From assembly GCF_047948215.1 (NCBI RefSeq), contig NC_134456.1, positions 62,081,529 to 62,145,528 on the forward strand: DNA of 64,000 nucleotides, in the 5' to 3' direction. The stretch is from Lycorma delicatula (taxonomy: Eukaryota > Arthropoda > Insecta > Hemiptera > Fulgoridae). This document shows, in pieces, positions 1 through 11,500 of the stretch. The position numbers and the translations under genes are program-made. Position 1 is the first letter of the stretch, and each line of letters opens with the position of its first letter. The notes under the pieces were generated by a model. The model had not been told where the DNA came from, searched no databases, and saw only the letters and a list, made by a program, of their open reading frames with translations.

Positions 1-740
1 ACGTTATATAGTTATTTTGCAATGCAAATAAAAATGCATTAAATATGAATACACGAAACATTATCATGCGAACGAACATTTATACACGTATATTACAAAT
101 AAATACCTAACACAAGAGTAATCTAACAAATATATATGTTTCCAAATAATTCTTGAAAGATATTTATTGTCTTTGTTGACTATGTGTGTAAAAAAATGTT
201 TACAAACCTTACACGTAAATAATAATCGTATTTCTAATGGTATTATATGTTTTTAGTTATTTATACATTGTTGTATTGGCAATGATTGGTTCTCGCTTGT
301 TTTATGTTTTTAGATAAATTATCAAGCGTGTGTTGGCATGTTTTTCCTTATTTATATCTACCTATAACCTGGAAGAAAAAGATCCTTTTAGAGAGATGTC
401 ACTAGCAACACCTCAATCATCCCGATCGTAATTTGCCTATTCTTTATTATGATAGTCATCTTTCCAACCCTAGAAGTATATTTTCTTCTAATGGTTTTAA
501 CCATAATTATAGGCAGATTTCAAATAGATCCCTTGACCCGTTATTTGATACATTCCCGAAATTCATTTCTACAAAGCATGAAAAATAGGAACGAATCCGG
601 TACAAGTATTAGCGAAGATACCATTTAGTTCCTGCAACAAAAGAAATAAAAAACTCCATTGTTTCCTGTAAATCATAATTATCTTGTTAAACACTCCTTT
701 CTAATTAGATAGTTTAACTAACCTTAAGAATTTTGCAAAA
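1..740. other. A+T-rich intergenic DNA, nothing recognised
   Basis: No open frame of useful length, RNA gene or recognisable transposon is visible here. Composition is low-complexity A+T with scattered short runs. Confidence 0.5.
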
Positions 741-1300
741 ATATTTTAATTGCTCCCAGATAATGCCCCCCGCTTGGTCCACGAAATACGCCAAATTTTT
801 GTTGTTTCATTAGTACGAATGTTTTAGGTAGATTTCATAAGAAATCTACGTATTGCAATGAGTACCGATTTCCTGAAAATTCGATACCTTCGCGTTTCAC
901 ATCCCCCAGACCCCAACCAAAACCGTCAGTCCAAAAGTTTATATTTACATTTATATATATATTTCACTTTCTTGTGGACACGATAACTGCCGTAATTTTG
1001 CATCACTCAATTTCAAATTGATACATAAAAATCTCGGTCGAGTTCGTTAACGGGAAAAATCGGACCATAGGGTGGAAATGAGGGGATTTTTTGAAAAAAC
1101 AAAATATCGCTATAACTTTTTTATTAAGTAAAATATAGAATTCGTTTGAAGTTCCTTTGAGTAAATTTGAAGGTTTTCTTGACTTTGAGGTGGAAATCTA
1201 TTTTATCCCCTACTTAGCATTGAATAAATCTATCTCCGCCTTCCGTCGTGCCGAAAGGGATTTTTTGTAATCGCATGCTTCCTCCTGTGGGCATATTCAA
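740..1300. repeat. possible dispersed repeat, unclassified
   Basis: This stretch is richer in G+C than its surroundings and has the texture of an old noncoding transposon. It includes a small hairpin near 830-851 (GTAGATTTC, 4-base loop, GAAATCTAC) and C-rich runs near 765 and 905. No open frame, terminal repeat or second copy in this window was found, so the assignment rests on texture alone. Confidence 0.25.
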
Positions 1301-2090
1301 ATTACAAGCTTAAATATACAGGTAGAATAAGTTGTTCAATTTTTTAAATTATAAGTTTTTATAAAACATTGTTAGCATATTATTATCGAACTGTTTTCTA
1401 AGTTTGCTGCGTAGTAGATAATGTACAATATGGCAACTGTGTATGCTTAGGGTAATAAAATTCAAGAAAGCTGTTTTAAGTATGGTGTTCTTTAAACATT
1501 ATAACCACTTATAAGGAACATTTTCATTCCTAAATTACCTTCCGAAGTTAAATTCCTAAAACTGTTATCTTTATTAAGTGGTATTTAATATATATGCCTA
1601 CATTCAAGAAAATCATTATATAGTATCGCATTTGAGTTTTTAATTTATCAATTACCATAAATTTCTTCTACTTTTAAAAATGTACGAAATTGTTTTAATT
1701 TTTAATAACTTTTAAGTTAGGACTGTAAGATATTATGTTCTCGTCCATAACGGTCTGCGATGATTTTAATTTAAAATTTACACTTTTGTAATAACACACC
1801 GAACTAAATTGTAAAATAAAATCTTTTTAAAAACTTATTTTAAGGTGTTTTCAATTGCTTTACGATCATGCTCAGTGACTGTGCTGCTGTTGTTTTTATA
1901 TTGACATCAATTGATGCTACCGCTGGCAGTTTTTTATTTAATTTTAGCTTTAAAAAAACAATAAACACATTTTTATGCATTCATTGTCCTCCTGGATTAC
2001 GTTTTCTCTCCACAAAATAATTTCAAAATCTCTAAATATCTCATAGACAAAAATCACAGATCCATCAACATTCACAACAATCTTGACATT
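1300..2090. other. A+T-rich intergenic DNA, nothing recognised
   Basis: No gene, RNA or recognisable repeat is visible. The apparent frame on the minus strand at 1950-2195 is mostly translated TA microsatellite. Confidence 0.5.
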
Positions 2091-2091
2091 A

Positions 2092-2094
<3 letters not shown>

Positions 2095-2132
<38 letters not shown>

Positions 2133-2199
2133 GGGAGCATATATATATATATATAATGTTTTTATATTTGGTATATATATATATATATATACCAAATAT
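2095..2199. repeat. AT microsatellite cluster ending in a palindrome
   Basis: Three AT/TA runs lie at 2095-2130, 2139-2155 and about 2171-2190. A short GGGGGAGC interruption separates the first two. The last run is the centre of a perfect 36-bp palindrome (2164-2199): the arms ATATTTGGT and ACCAAATAT bracket the TA tract. Confidence 0.9.
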
Positions 2200-2499
2200 T
2201 AAAACAGTCTAACATTATGAAATATAAAAAAATATACAACGATGTACTGAATGAAAAGGCATAATTTAAATGGCGCGTTCTTTTTAACCATATATTTCAT
2301 TTGCGTCTCCTTAATTAAAGAAAGCCGCCAGTAGTCAATTAAAACCAGTCTCAAAAAAGAAGCGCCAGTCATTGAAAATGTGTTTTTTTTTTAAATGGAA
2401 GTAATTTTTTTTGTCGAAATAAAGTTTTAGATTATAAAATTTTAATTTAAAATTATTATTTATTGAGTTACTTTAAAGTATCATAACAATAATAATGAA

Positions 2500-3075
2500 A
2501 CTGAGTGGACCTGGGTGGAGCGAAAGCATGGTAACACAGGCTACGAATTCACCCAGTTCCTGTCTGGATATGGATGTTTCCGGGACTATCTGTACAGGTT
2601 GGGTAGATTCAATACAAGTCGCTGTCATGATTGCGGCAGACTGGATATAGCATAGGATACCATGTTCTTTTGCCATAGATGGCGTGACTTAAGAGTAGTG
2701 CTCGATGATCGGGGTGTGAAGGGAACCAACAATATAATCGAGGTGATGCTCCCCAATAGTAAGAAATGAGAAAGTGTCTCGATTTCTCGATAGAAGACCA
2801 ATGAGGAGAGACGACAACAGACTGAGAGGAGATGCGGATCGATAGAGACTTAGAGTTCGATGACGGGTGATCATGGGGGAGCCAGCTTCTAGGGTGTGCG
2901 GCGGGGGCTCCTCGGAGTCGTCGCTCGTCGATCGCCCCCTGGGAATATCTTCCGATCATCTAGATTCGGATAGTAAAGTCCAGGGTGATCTTGCAGGGGC
3001 TATGTACTTACCATATGGTATTGATCCGGTCCCTGCATGATAAGAAGGGGAGGTTTTTAGCGGGTGGGAGTTCGA
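2500..3075 (+). pseudogene. R1-like LINE, 3' end of ORF2 plus 3' UTR (relic)
   Basis: The + strand translates to a degenerate version of the C-terminal end of R1-clade LINE ORF2 proteins. A segment reading FTQFLSGYGCFRDYLYRLGR is followed by CHDCG and then FFCHRW. This is the family's C-terminal cysteine/histidine motif, in which the usual histidine appears lost next to an in-frame stop. A further segment, NNIIEVMLPN, also fits the family pattern. Stops and probable frameshifts end the frame soon after 2760. The following 300 bases are relatively G+C rich, show no coding and would be 3' UTR. Most of the element is missing upstream, as is normal for 5'-truncated LINE insertions. The clade is recalled from family knowledge; no alignment was run. 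Confidence 0.6.
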
Positions 3076-3079
3076 ATTT

Positions 3080-4420
3080 AGATATTTCGAATTATAGACA
3101 GGAAAGTAATTGATCTAGGATGGGGAAGGTCCAACGTCACCAAATCATGTCGCTAGCTTACAAATAAGTCGATACTCACTACCTTTTTACTAAAAGTACA
3201 ATATCCCTAAACAGTGATTGCACTATTAACTATATACTATACTATACATTTTAACCGATAAACATTTTCACTTTTTTAAATGAATTTTTCAATTTTTTTA
3301 TATGATTTCGGATCGGATGTGAAAATTTAGTTATTCTATTTTTTACTTTTAATATGACGTCAGTTAGTGAAAACCGATTAAGAATTATTGTTAAATCATA
3401 AATTTATCATCTCAACGACAACGAAAGATTGTTCAGAAGTGGAATATTAAATAACATTCTACTGAAATAGCAAATATTATAACAAGGAAAAGTGGTACAA
3501 TATTATCAGATCCAAATGTGCTATAATGTTTATGTTTGAGAGTAGAAAATTTACTATGAAATTTAGAATCATTAAATAACCTGAAGTAATGGTGCTCTTA
3601 AGTAGAACTATTGTGGGCAGATAGCCCATCCTTTACTATGTCACAGAAAGAATTAATTATTGTTGGGTAATATGCACTAGTTTTATCGAAGAAATATGGT
3701 CTCGACTTCTTCTGATCTTGTGAATATTACTAAATTTATTATCAATCGCTTCTAAAAATAGATAGAACATTATTTCTCGATGAAATCAACTTAATTATTA
3801 TTAGCTTATTGTTTCTGTTTATACAAAAGTGTTGAAACAACCCTGCCGCAGACGAGATCAAATTTACGATTGTATGAAAGTTCTGTTCGAAAAGTTTAGT
3901 TAGCAAATTAGTTTCATCTGTTTGTTCTTGTTATTATTTATTATAATCCCTCTCTCACTCACGCTGTCTCTCTCACTCTGTCTCTAGAGAAACTAAAAAT
4001 TATAAGTGTAAATTTTTTTTAAAATGTATCTGTTATTTATTACAGCGTTTGTCTAACAAAGATTCATTTAAATAACCTCTTGCTCTACCGACTGCTCTGC
4101 CACTCATATAGTGACAGCGAATAAGTTTTTAGCGTATGCAGAAGGTATGTAAACGGAGAAATTATTCTTTGGTAGTAAATGAGCCATTTCTAGAAAGAGA
4201 GCGCGCTGAGAAACAACTTTCAGTACTACATTCTGCAGTACATCTCACTCAGAATCACACCTTATTAGTACATAATGTACTTGATCGGTACATAATATAG
4301 ATCGCGTTTGGAGCTGAACGATATGCTACTTCACAGAAAAGAAAAAAAATTGTCCCAGCATATCCTTGAATGGATCAAGGAAAACCGTGGTAAACCCTTA
4401 ATCAGAACACATAAAAAATA
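3080..4420. other. A+T-rich intergenic DNA with a pyrimidine tract
   Basis: No gene is seen. A CT-rich tract at about 3949-3986 is simple sequence. A somewhat less A+T-rich stretch at 4100-4320 shows no coding or repeat signature that I recognise. Confidence 0.45.
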
Positions 4421-4429
4421 CACAGTTAA

Positions 4430-5306
4430 TACTAAAATAAAAATAAAAAGTTGAAAACACAAAGCCGCATGACGAGAGAGTCCTAAAATTGTGGTTTGTT
4501 TCTGATGCACCCCTTACACACATATACACACAACTTAATTTAATATTTATTCATTTATTTAATTCAATGATTCTAACTAAAGCGCGCGCGCATACTGTAT
4601 TTAATTCGTGCGGGTGTAGCGGTACTAGCGGTGACTATCGCCACTAACTAAACTAACGTAATTTCAAAATATACGTACAACAAATTTCGCTTGAATTGCT
4701 GTAGCCGCGAGGCTTAACGCACTGGGTACCGAGTGAACCGGGAGATCGAGTTCGAGACCCAGCCAAACCGAGTTACTTTTTTACATTTTAAATATTATTC
4801 ATTTATTTAATTCTACCGCTCACCTGTGACGTCACAACATAGAAGACGACTGCAAGCACCTTTTGTGGTGGTGGATGTGATTTTGCAATTGTAGTTATAT
4901 TTTAATTGTTAATAAATGTGCCTGAGAAAGGTATGACCTGAATTAGGCGAAATCTCGAGATACTGAAGGTGACCTTGATTTACAATCTCACCCCTTGACC
5001 TTTTAAGTTGAAAATTTAATGTAAAAATATATAAAAATTTATATATAAAAGTAATCTGACCAAGTTTGATCAAAATAGGTCCAGTAGTTCGGAAGATATA
5101 ATAAGATGATTTAGAGGCCAACACCGAACACACACATGAACATACGAACAGTAGTATCCGGAAAATTTCCATTTGGTTTTTTGAGATCCTTAGATATTAA
5201 AATCTCAAGATCCGGTGAAAACCGTATATGCCCAAACTGGACGAATTACAATATTTTCCCTTCTTGAGTTATAGGTCTACCAAGCGTTACTTAAACGGGA
5301 AAGTAG
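4430..5306 (+). repeat. dispersed repeat family, copy 1 (DNA-transposon-like)
   Basis: This copy shares many blocks in the same order with 22250-23193. The left block holds TCTGATGCA, CACAACTTAATTTAA and GATTCTAACTAAAGCG. The right block holds CCTTTTAAGTTGAAAATTTAAT, a run ending in AGATGATTTA.AGGCCAA, GGTGAAAACCG.ATATGCCCAA, and a terminal ACGGGAAAGTA. The other copy has an 11-bp inverted terminal match, so a non-autonomous DNA transposon is the best reading. The minus-strand frame inside (4909-5172) is noncoding repeat sequence. In this copy the left terminus is decayed and a tRNA-like segment sits inside. Confidence 0.55.
4690..4785 (+). repeat. tRNA-like segment, possible SINE head
   Basis: The stretch reads like a decayed tRNA. 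An A-box-like part is followed by AACGCACTGGG, then a B-box-like GAGTTCGAGACC, then a T run after CCGAGTTAC. It lies inside the copy-1 dispersed repeat, and the second copy at 22.3-23.2 kb does not contain it. It may therefore be a separate insertion. Its boundaries are not clear. Confidence 0.4.
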
Positions 5307-5314
5307 TATATGAG

Positions 5315-5604
5315 GATTTTTTCCTGTTTAACCTCCGGAATCTCCGTCAGGTATTACTTCAGAGGATGAATTGGGATGATATGTATGAGTGTAAGTAAAA
5401 TGTAGTCTTGTACAGTCTCAGGTCAACCATTTCTGAGATGTGTGGTTAATTGAACCCCAACCACCAAAAAATACCGGTATCCACGATCTAGTATTCAAAT
5501 CCGTATCTGGTACTGCCTGTACCAGAATTTGAACGTTGGAACTCTCGACTTCGAAATCAGCTGATTTGCGAAGACGCGATCATCACTAGACCAACCCGGA
5601 GGGT
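5315..5604 (-). repeat. tRNA-derived SINE, family B (near full length)
   Basis: Read on the minus strand, it starts CTCCGGGTTGGTCTAGTGATG, which is tRNA-like with an A-box-type TGGTCTAGTG. A poor B-box match, ACGTTCAAATTC, follows. Next comes a unique body containing TTCAATTAACCACACATCTC and GACCTGAGACTGTACAAGAC. It ends in TCATCCTCTGAAGTAATACC, CCGGAGGTTAAA and a short A-rich tail. ATATGA at 5308-5313 and at 5608-5613 could be a short target duplication. The 3' tail is the same as in the otherwise different family A SINEs of this window. A body fragment of the same family lies near 61.9 kb. Confidence 0.75.
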
Positions 5605-5886
5605 AACATATGAAAATTAAGTCCATATTAATTATTTAAAATATAAACATATGAAGTAACGTTAAGGTAAATATATCAGTTTACGAAATATGGAAAATAG
5701 CTACAAAAATAATTCACAATTTAAAAAGTGTTAATGAAAATATAACCCTTCGCCTTCAATCTGAAAGATTCTTCGTTCGATTATTTACGGCTTGGCATTT
5801 TTCAAACGCTACAGGAAAGATTAGAATTAGAAGTTCTTTACTTCACTAACGGTGCTCTACAAACACCATTAATTTTTTATTCTTCT

Positions 5887-5964
5887 TCACGCGCTACAGA
5901 ATTGTCATTTCATCTCATCCTCTGTAACAATACCTAACGGTGGTCCCGGAGGCTAAGAAAAAAA
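5887..5964 (+). repeat. SINE 3' tail fragment (family A/B)
   Basis: Only the 3' part is present: GCGCTACAGA, CATCTCATCCTCTG, AATACCTAACGGTGG and TCCCGGAGG, then an A-rich end. The tRNA-like head is missing. The preceding GCTACA motif favours family A. Confidence 0.65.
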
Positions 5965-6082
5965 TTCTCTGATTCTTCTTAATTTTTATTACTAAAAAAA
6001 AACCCGTCATAATGAATTTATTATCTTTTAATAAATATATTCTGTGGTTAAAAATATATATAAATAAATAAATAATTAAATC

Positions 6083-6310
6083 CTACAAAAAAAATGAAAA
6101 AATGTCCTTAATTAATGTAACTAATCTACTCAAAATTAAATAAATTTGAATTTTATTAACTAAATATAAACGAGTATGAGCATTCGGCTGAGACATGTCT
6201 GCGAGTTGAATTTGGCACTTGTGTAAGTTCCATGACCTCAGAGCTTGCTTATGTATATTCAAAAATTGGTCTGCTACACATTGTAAGTTCATATTTTTCT
6301 ATCATATTTG
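6083..6310 (-). pseudogene. coding-like island, unrecognised
   Basis: A minus-strand frame of about 46 residues (roughly 6160-6290) has a balanced amino-acid composition unlike the A+T-rich noise around it. It includes the segments QFLNIHKQALRSWNLHK and QLADMSQPNAHTRLYLV. The frame then runs into A+T-rich sequence and stops at 6083. I do not recognise the family. It could be a single host exon, a processed pseudogene fragment or a transposon piece. No convincing splice-site pair bounds it. Confidence 0.3.
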
Positions 6311-6393
6311 AACTCTTATATAGAATTTTGTATTTTTAATGGTGTAATTCTACAAATATTCTTATTATAAAAATTAAAAAAAGTTAAAAAAAA

Positions 6394-6394
6394 T

Positions 6395-6441
<47 letters not shown>
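6394..6441. repeat. GT microsatellite
   Basis: A near-perfect TG/GT repeat of about 24 units with one early A interruption. It lies 14 bases upstream of the mariner 5' end. Confidence 0.95.
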
Positions 6442-6443
<2 letters not shown>

Positions 6444-6455
6444 CGCGTGCATATA

Positions 6456-7812
6456 CGAGGTCTGTAAATAAAGTAATGAGACTAGATTTTTTTTGGCAGC
6501 CAAAGTGGCAACACTGTAAAGTTACTAGTAAACATATGGTTATATGAACAGCTGATTTATATTAGGTATTAATATTTTTAGTCTACTGTTGCCACGTGAG
6601 ACGTAAACAAACTTTTCGTGAAATGAGTTTTTGTTGTGCGTTACAAAAATGAGTGATACTAGTTATGAACAACGCCTTGTGAAATCAAATTTTGTTTTAA
6701 ACTCGATGAGAATGCTTCTGAAACTTTTTCAAAATTGAAAAATGTGTACGGAGATGACGCTCTGTCATAAGCCCAAGTTTTTAGATGGTTTAAAGCATTT
6801 ACAGATGAACAGGAATCAGTTGCAGACGATCCACGCTCTGGAAGACCGTTAACATCAAAAAGTGACGACAATGTTGAGGGAATCAGACACTTGATTTGGT
6901 ACGACCGACGATTAACTCAGAATGATCTCAGAACAATTAAATTCGAACCACACTGCAGTCCATCAAATTTTTACAAACGAATTGAACATGAAAAAAGTTT
7001 GTGCATAATTGTTCCCAAAAAACCTCACTGTTCAAGAAAAACAACAGGGTGGAGGTGGATCGCGATCTTCTAGGACGAATTGAAACTGATCCTGATTTTC
7101 TAAAAACTATTATTACTGGTGATGAATCTTAAATATTTGAGTACGTCCCAGAAACAAAATGCCAGAGCAAGGATTGGGCACACTTCAAACTCACCCCATC
7201 CCAAGAAAGTAAAAATGAGCAAATCAGAAATCAAAACTATGCCAATTTGTTTCTTCGATAGTAATGGCATTGTCCATAAGGAGTTTTTGTCTACAGGAGA
7301 GACTGTAAATCAATATGTTTACCGAGAAAGACAGCAGAAAAGAGTTGCTCGCGTGAGATCAGCCATCAAGCAACTTGATTCTGCATCATGACAATGCATC
7401 TTGTGACACTGCACTCTCAATTAATGAGTTTTTGGCAAAGAAAAACATTCCTGTAGTCTCTCCACCACCTTATTCACCTGAGTTGAGTCCCTGCCACTTT
7501 TTTCTGTTCCCGACTTGAAAAAGAACCTCAAAGGACACCATTTTGGAACAGTAGAAAATATTTTTAAAAATGTAACCGACCATCTGAAGGATATTCGGGT
7601 TTCTGAGAGCTACACTGCTATGAAGAGTGGGAAAACCGTTTGAAGCGTTGCTTGGCTTCCCAAGGGAACTATTTCGAAGGTGATAGAGTTCATATATAAT
7701 TGGATTGTAAATAAAATGTTTCAGGTTCATCAAGAAGTTATCTTAGAGAAGACGTTTGCTATTTTTCCCCTTAAACTTTGTCTTATTTAAAATTTTAATT
7801 TTTTAAAATACA
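6456..7812 (+). mobile_element. mariner transposon (decayed)
   Basis: The 5' terminus CGAGGTCTGTAAATAAAGTA follows a TA dinucleotide (6454-6455), which fits mariner ends and their TA target. The interior encodes a broken D34D transposase. The 3' terminus is eroded: only a weak GTCTTATTTAAA near 7788 resembles the inverted 5' end, so the right boundary is approximate. Total length near 1.35 kb matches full-length mariners. Confidence 0.8.
6649..7735 (+). pseudogene. mariner transposase pseudogene
   Basis: The start ATG at 6649 gives MSDTSYEQRL, and a frameshift follows within about 15 codons. The helix-turn-helix region is recognisable in pieces (KLKNVYGDDALS, QVFRWFKAF, DDPRSGRP). The catalytic region follows: TGDES near 7115-7129 with a stop where tryptophan is expected, HHDNAS near 7384-7401, and YSPELSPCHFFLFP near 7471-7512. 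The spacing from the second Asp to the third catalytic site is 34 residues, as in the D34D mariner family. At the third site Asp is replaced by His (codon at 7495-7497). The frame shifts and stops several times, so no active enzyme can be made. Confidence 0.9.
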
Positions 7813-7814
7813 CT

Positions 7815-8410
7815 TAATTCTATATAACAAGAAAAATATTGTTGGGCATCCCTAACCTCTCACAATTTAACTATTAATTTATACGTGCAAGTGAAAGATA
7901 ATAAATATTATAGATCTATAACAATTAAATATTTTTTTTTTAATATATTTTCCTACAACATACGGGTGTGATAAAATACATAAATATTTACTTTTTTTAA
8001 TAACTACAGGCTAAATATTGTATAATAAAATGATTATACATAATAATAAAAAAACTAAGCAATAATAAAATTAAAATAACTTGCCAGGATGTATTTCAGT
8101 CCTGATTATTAAATATTCCTCCCAGCATTTTTGTTATCTCCTGCTGTCTTTGATTTTTGATCTTACGCTTAAAATAAATAAAATAACTCAGACATGTCTT
8201 TACCCATATTTTGATTAAAAAAAAAATTAAAAATGCACCACAACCTCGGAGGAAATCATACTCAAGACCATGCGATGTAGAATTTAACGTGTTAACAGTA
8301 CACCAAAATTGTGTTAAATATTGACTGGATTCAAATAATTTCAGTTCTGTTTATATGCTATTTGTTAAAAGGATTTCACAATCTGTAATTTTGTATAAAA
8401 AGAAGCATAT
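7815..8410. other. A+T-rich intergenic DNA, nothing recognised
   Basis: No gene or repeat is recognised between the mariner and the SINE-like copy. Confidence 0.5.
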
Positions 8411-8417
8411 TAAAGTA

Positions 8418-8575
8418 ATGCATCCATGGCGGAATGGTAGTGTCTCTGCCTTTCAACCGGAGATTCAGGTTCGATTCCCGATCAGGCATTCATCACACGC
8501 TAAAAATATTTATTACCATTCTGTTATGGGGCAACAGCCTGTTGTTGCTATTTGAAAAATAAATAAAGATGAATT
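8418..8575 (+). repeat. tRNA-derived SINE, family A-like (divergent)
   Basis: The head is ATGGCGGAATGGTAGTG (A-box-like), then CCTTTCAACCGGAGATTC, then the B-box-like GGTTCGATTCCCGATCAGG. It then resembles family A with CATTCATCACACGCTA. The tail beyond about 8520 differs from the other copies and ends in an AAATAAATAAA run. It may be an old copy or a related subfamily. Confidence 0.6.
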
Positions 8576-8579
8576 TTTT

Positions 8580-11500
8580 TATCATTCATTAATAAAAATA
8601 CTGATGATTTTTATTTTATTAGTATATAACATAAATATTTTGTTTTTATTTGTTATCGTTAAAAATTTGTTATAAACAAAATTCCACCTTATATTACGTA
8701 TGGTTTATTTATTAACGGTTATTATTTTTAAAACTTATTATTAAAACAACCTATTCATCATCACTCCATCTGGTTATTTTTTTTTCTAAACTCGTGTGTA
8801 ATTACAAGTCTATTTTCAACATATTACAAAGTTCCTTAAATATTTATTTCCGTTGAACTAGTTTAAATATAATTAAAATAATACAAATTATCCGCTAGAA
8901 AAAATTTAATGATTCTCTTCAATTACATAGTTTTTAAAATTTAATTTCGTAATATAATTCAATGAAAAAACAATTTACTATTCCGTGATAGATTTTATAT
9001 TAATTATTTTATTGTAATTAGTTAAATTATTTTTCCTATAGTAAATTTAGAATACCGTACAAAATTTATATTACTGCTCTGATCACAATAATGTATTACT
9101 ATAGGGATTTTCTACTACTTGTTTTTGTAATATAAATAATTCTTTAAGATAGCGAGTATTTATAATAGTCTCAGAAATTTTATTAGCTTTAAATATTACA
9201 TACTTATCCTACAAATGTAATAATCCAAGGTTTATTTCTCTCTTAGTTCTTACTGCTGTTCATTCTGACGACGAAATTTGTAAGGAAAAGAGAAATTTAA
9301 TGCTTAATTAATCGCTTGATTTAGCCCAACAGAAGAACCCTTAGCAGGAAAGTGGAATGTCGTTTTACCACGACACAGAAAACTTTCTAGCAATTCTTTT
9401 AGCAAGTTGGTGTTGGGTTGCGATATAAATAGATATATTCTGTTATGTGTCAATCTTCATCTCCTATATATATATAGGAGATATATATAGATATAGATAT
9501 ATATATAAAATATAGAATGATACATGTAAACGTTGAGATAATTCCGTCAACATAAAAGATTTGTTATATTTTTGTTCAATTTTAAATAATATTAGTTAAT
9601 ATAACAACAAAGTTTTGATAGAATTTTAAACTCTTAAAGATGGATATTCGGATATATCATTTTATATCATCAACTTCGAGAAGGGCGAATGAAATTCTGA
9701 AACAAAAATTTCTAACAAGAATTGGTGAAATTTTTTATAGTTTTAAAGAAAAATAGGGGATTAATCAGGAGAATTTTTACGTGGTTTATCTGATAATCTG
9801 CTCAGATCCAGGTTACATTTTTTTGCTAATGCCAGATAGAAAAAACCCACATAAAGGCAGATAACCAGAATCATCTCCATGTTACAATTATCAAGAACGA
9901 TGTAATTCTAAATATACTCCTGCATATGTACAACAAATCCAGTAGTAGTCCAGCTAAAACCGAAAAAATATTACTGGAAAGGAATAGATTAATGAAAAAG
10001 AAAAAGGGGGTAGTAAAAAAAAGGATGATCCATCCTCAGAAGGAACGCAAATAGAAACCGCACAACTTTCCTCTTTCTAGGAAATGACTACAATCCTACC
10101 CAAAGTTCCTCGTGAGTTCAGTTTATCTTTAACGAGGACTGTAGCAATCTATAACTGATCAAAAATTTATTTTTCAGAAAATAAGTTCGAAAGAACAAAT
10201 TTTTTTCGGAAAATAGGTTTATTTTCCCTTAAAATAATACTCATCCACCTCCTTAATTGTGTGACGTGTGAGTTTTGAGTTAGAAAAAAATTAATATCTC
10301 AATAAATGGCAAGGGAATCTCATTGAAATTATTCAGATAAGTGTATAAAATAAAATAGAAATAATCATGAAAATTTATAAACTCTTAATTATTTGACTCG
10401 GCATATGAAAAACCTTAATAGCTTATTTTTATTTCTGATTTTATGAATTGGAGAATAACTTTATGATTTTCTTTAAAATTTTATCATTAAAACAATAATA
10501 ATAATAAATTTACCTATTAAATTATAAAGTATATTCCATGAAGATTTATGTCGATGAGACATATCAATTGATCTATTATCAAAAGTTTCGTAGCAAACAA
10601 TATTGATTTAGTTAAAACACAATCCAGTGTAAATACTCTTCTTAAAGAGTATGAATAATCAACAAATAGCGAGATAACTGGTAAAAAATAATTCATTTCC
10701 ATAATTAACGTACCTATTTGAGTTTTCATTGATAAGTGCCACGAGTACCTTATTATCAACCAATTCTTAGTAATTAATTACGTTTAGGAATTTGTTTCAG
10801 CTGCAGCCTTTATCTTTATTAAAATAATATTATTCAGTACTTCTTAAGATCACTCGGGATGTTTATTGTGCTCTTGCAATACAAAACAATTTTGTTGTGT
10901 TGTACGTTAGTATGTACGAATAACTTAATACATCTCAATTGTGCAAATAAATGGATGTTATTTGTAATATTTAAAATATAAGTCCTTTTTTAAAAAAGAA
11001 GGCGTCGTTAAGTGCATAATCATTTGAAAATTTTACTTCAAAATAAAAATCTATAAATATTAGTAAAATGGCATAACATTTACATTATTACATAGTATAC
11101 TTAACATTGTTTGGTTTTATTAAGATAATTTAAACTGCAGGTAAAATATTTATAATTACTACAAAAAAGACAGGTTTTCCATTTTAAATTCATATTTAGT
11201 AATAAAACTAAAATTTTGCAATTTTTTTTTATTATGCAATTATTTAAGAAGCTTAAAGGTTTACATATGGATATGTGTATAACAAATTTAGCGTTGAAAT
11301 ATTTGAACTCCGACTGTGATTCATAAGCGGATACAAACTCAGAATATTCCGGATAAAAGACACACTTATTAATATTCCCCTACAAATTCTTCGCAGCTGT
11401 TGAATAGTAAAAATAGGCTCCAATTTTACCAAAACAAATAAAATTTTAAATTTAAATAGGATCTACGTAAAACGAGATTCTACAACTTTTACTATTACTT

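Noticed and set aside
8355..8555. 66-codon frame on the + strand
   Set aside because: It runs through the tRNA-like head of a SINE and is not a gene.
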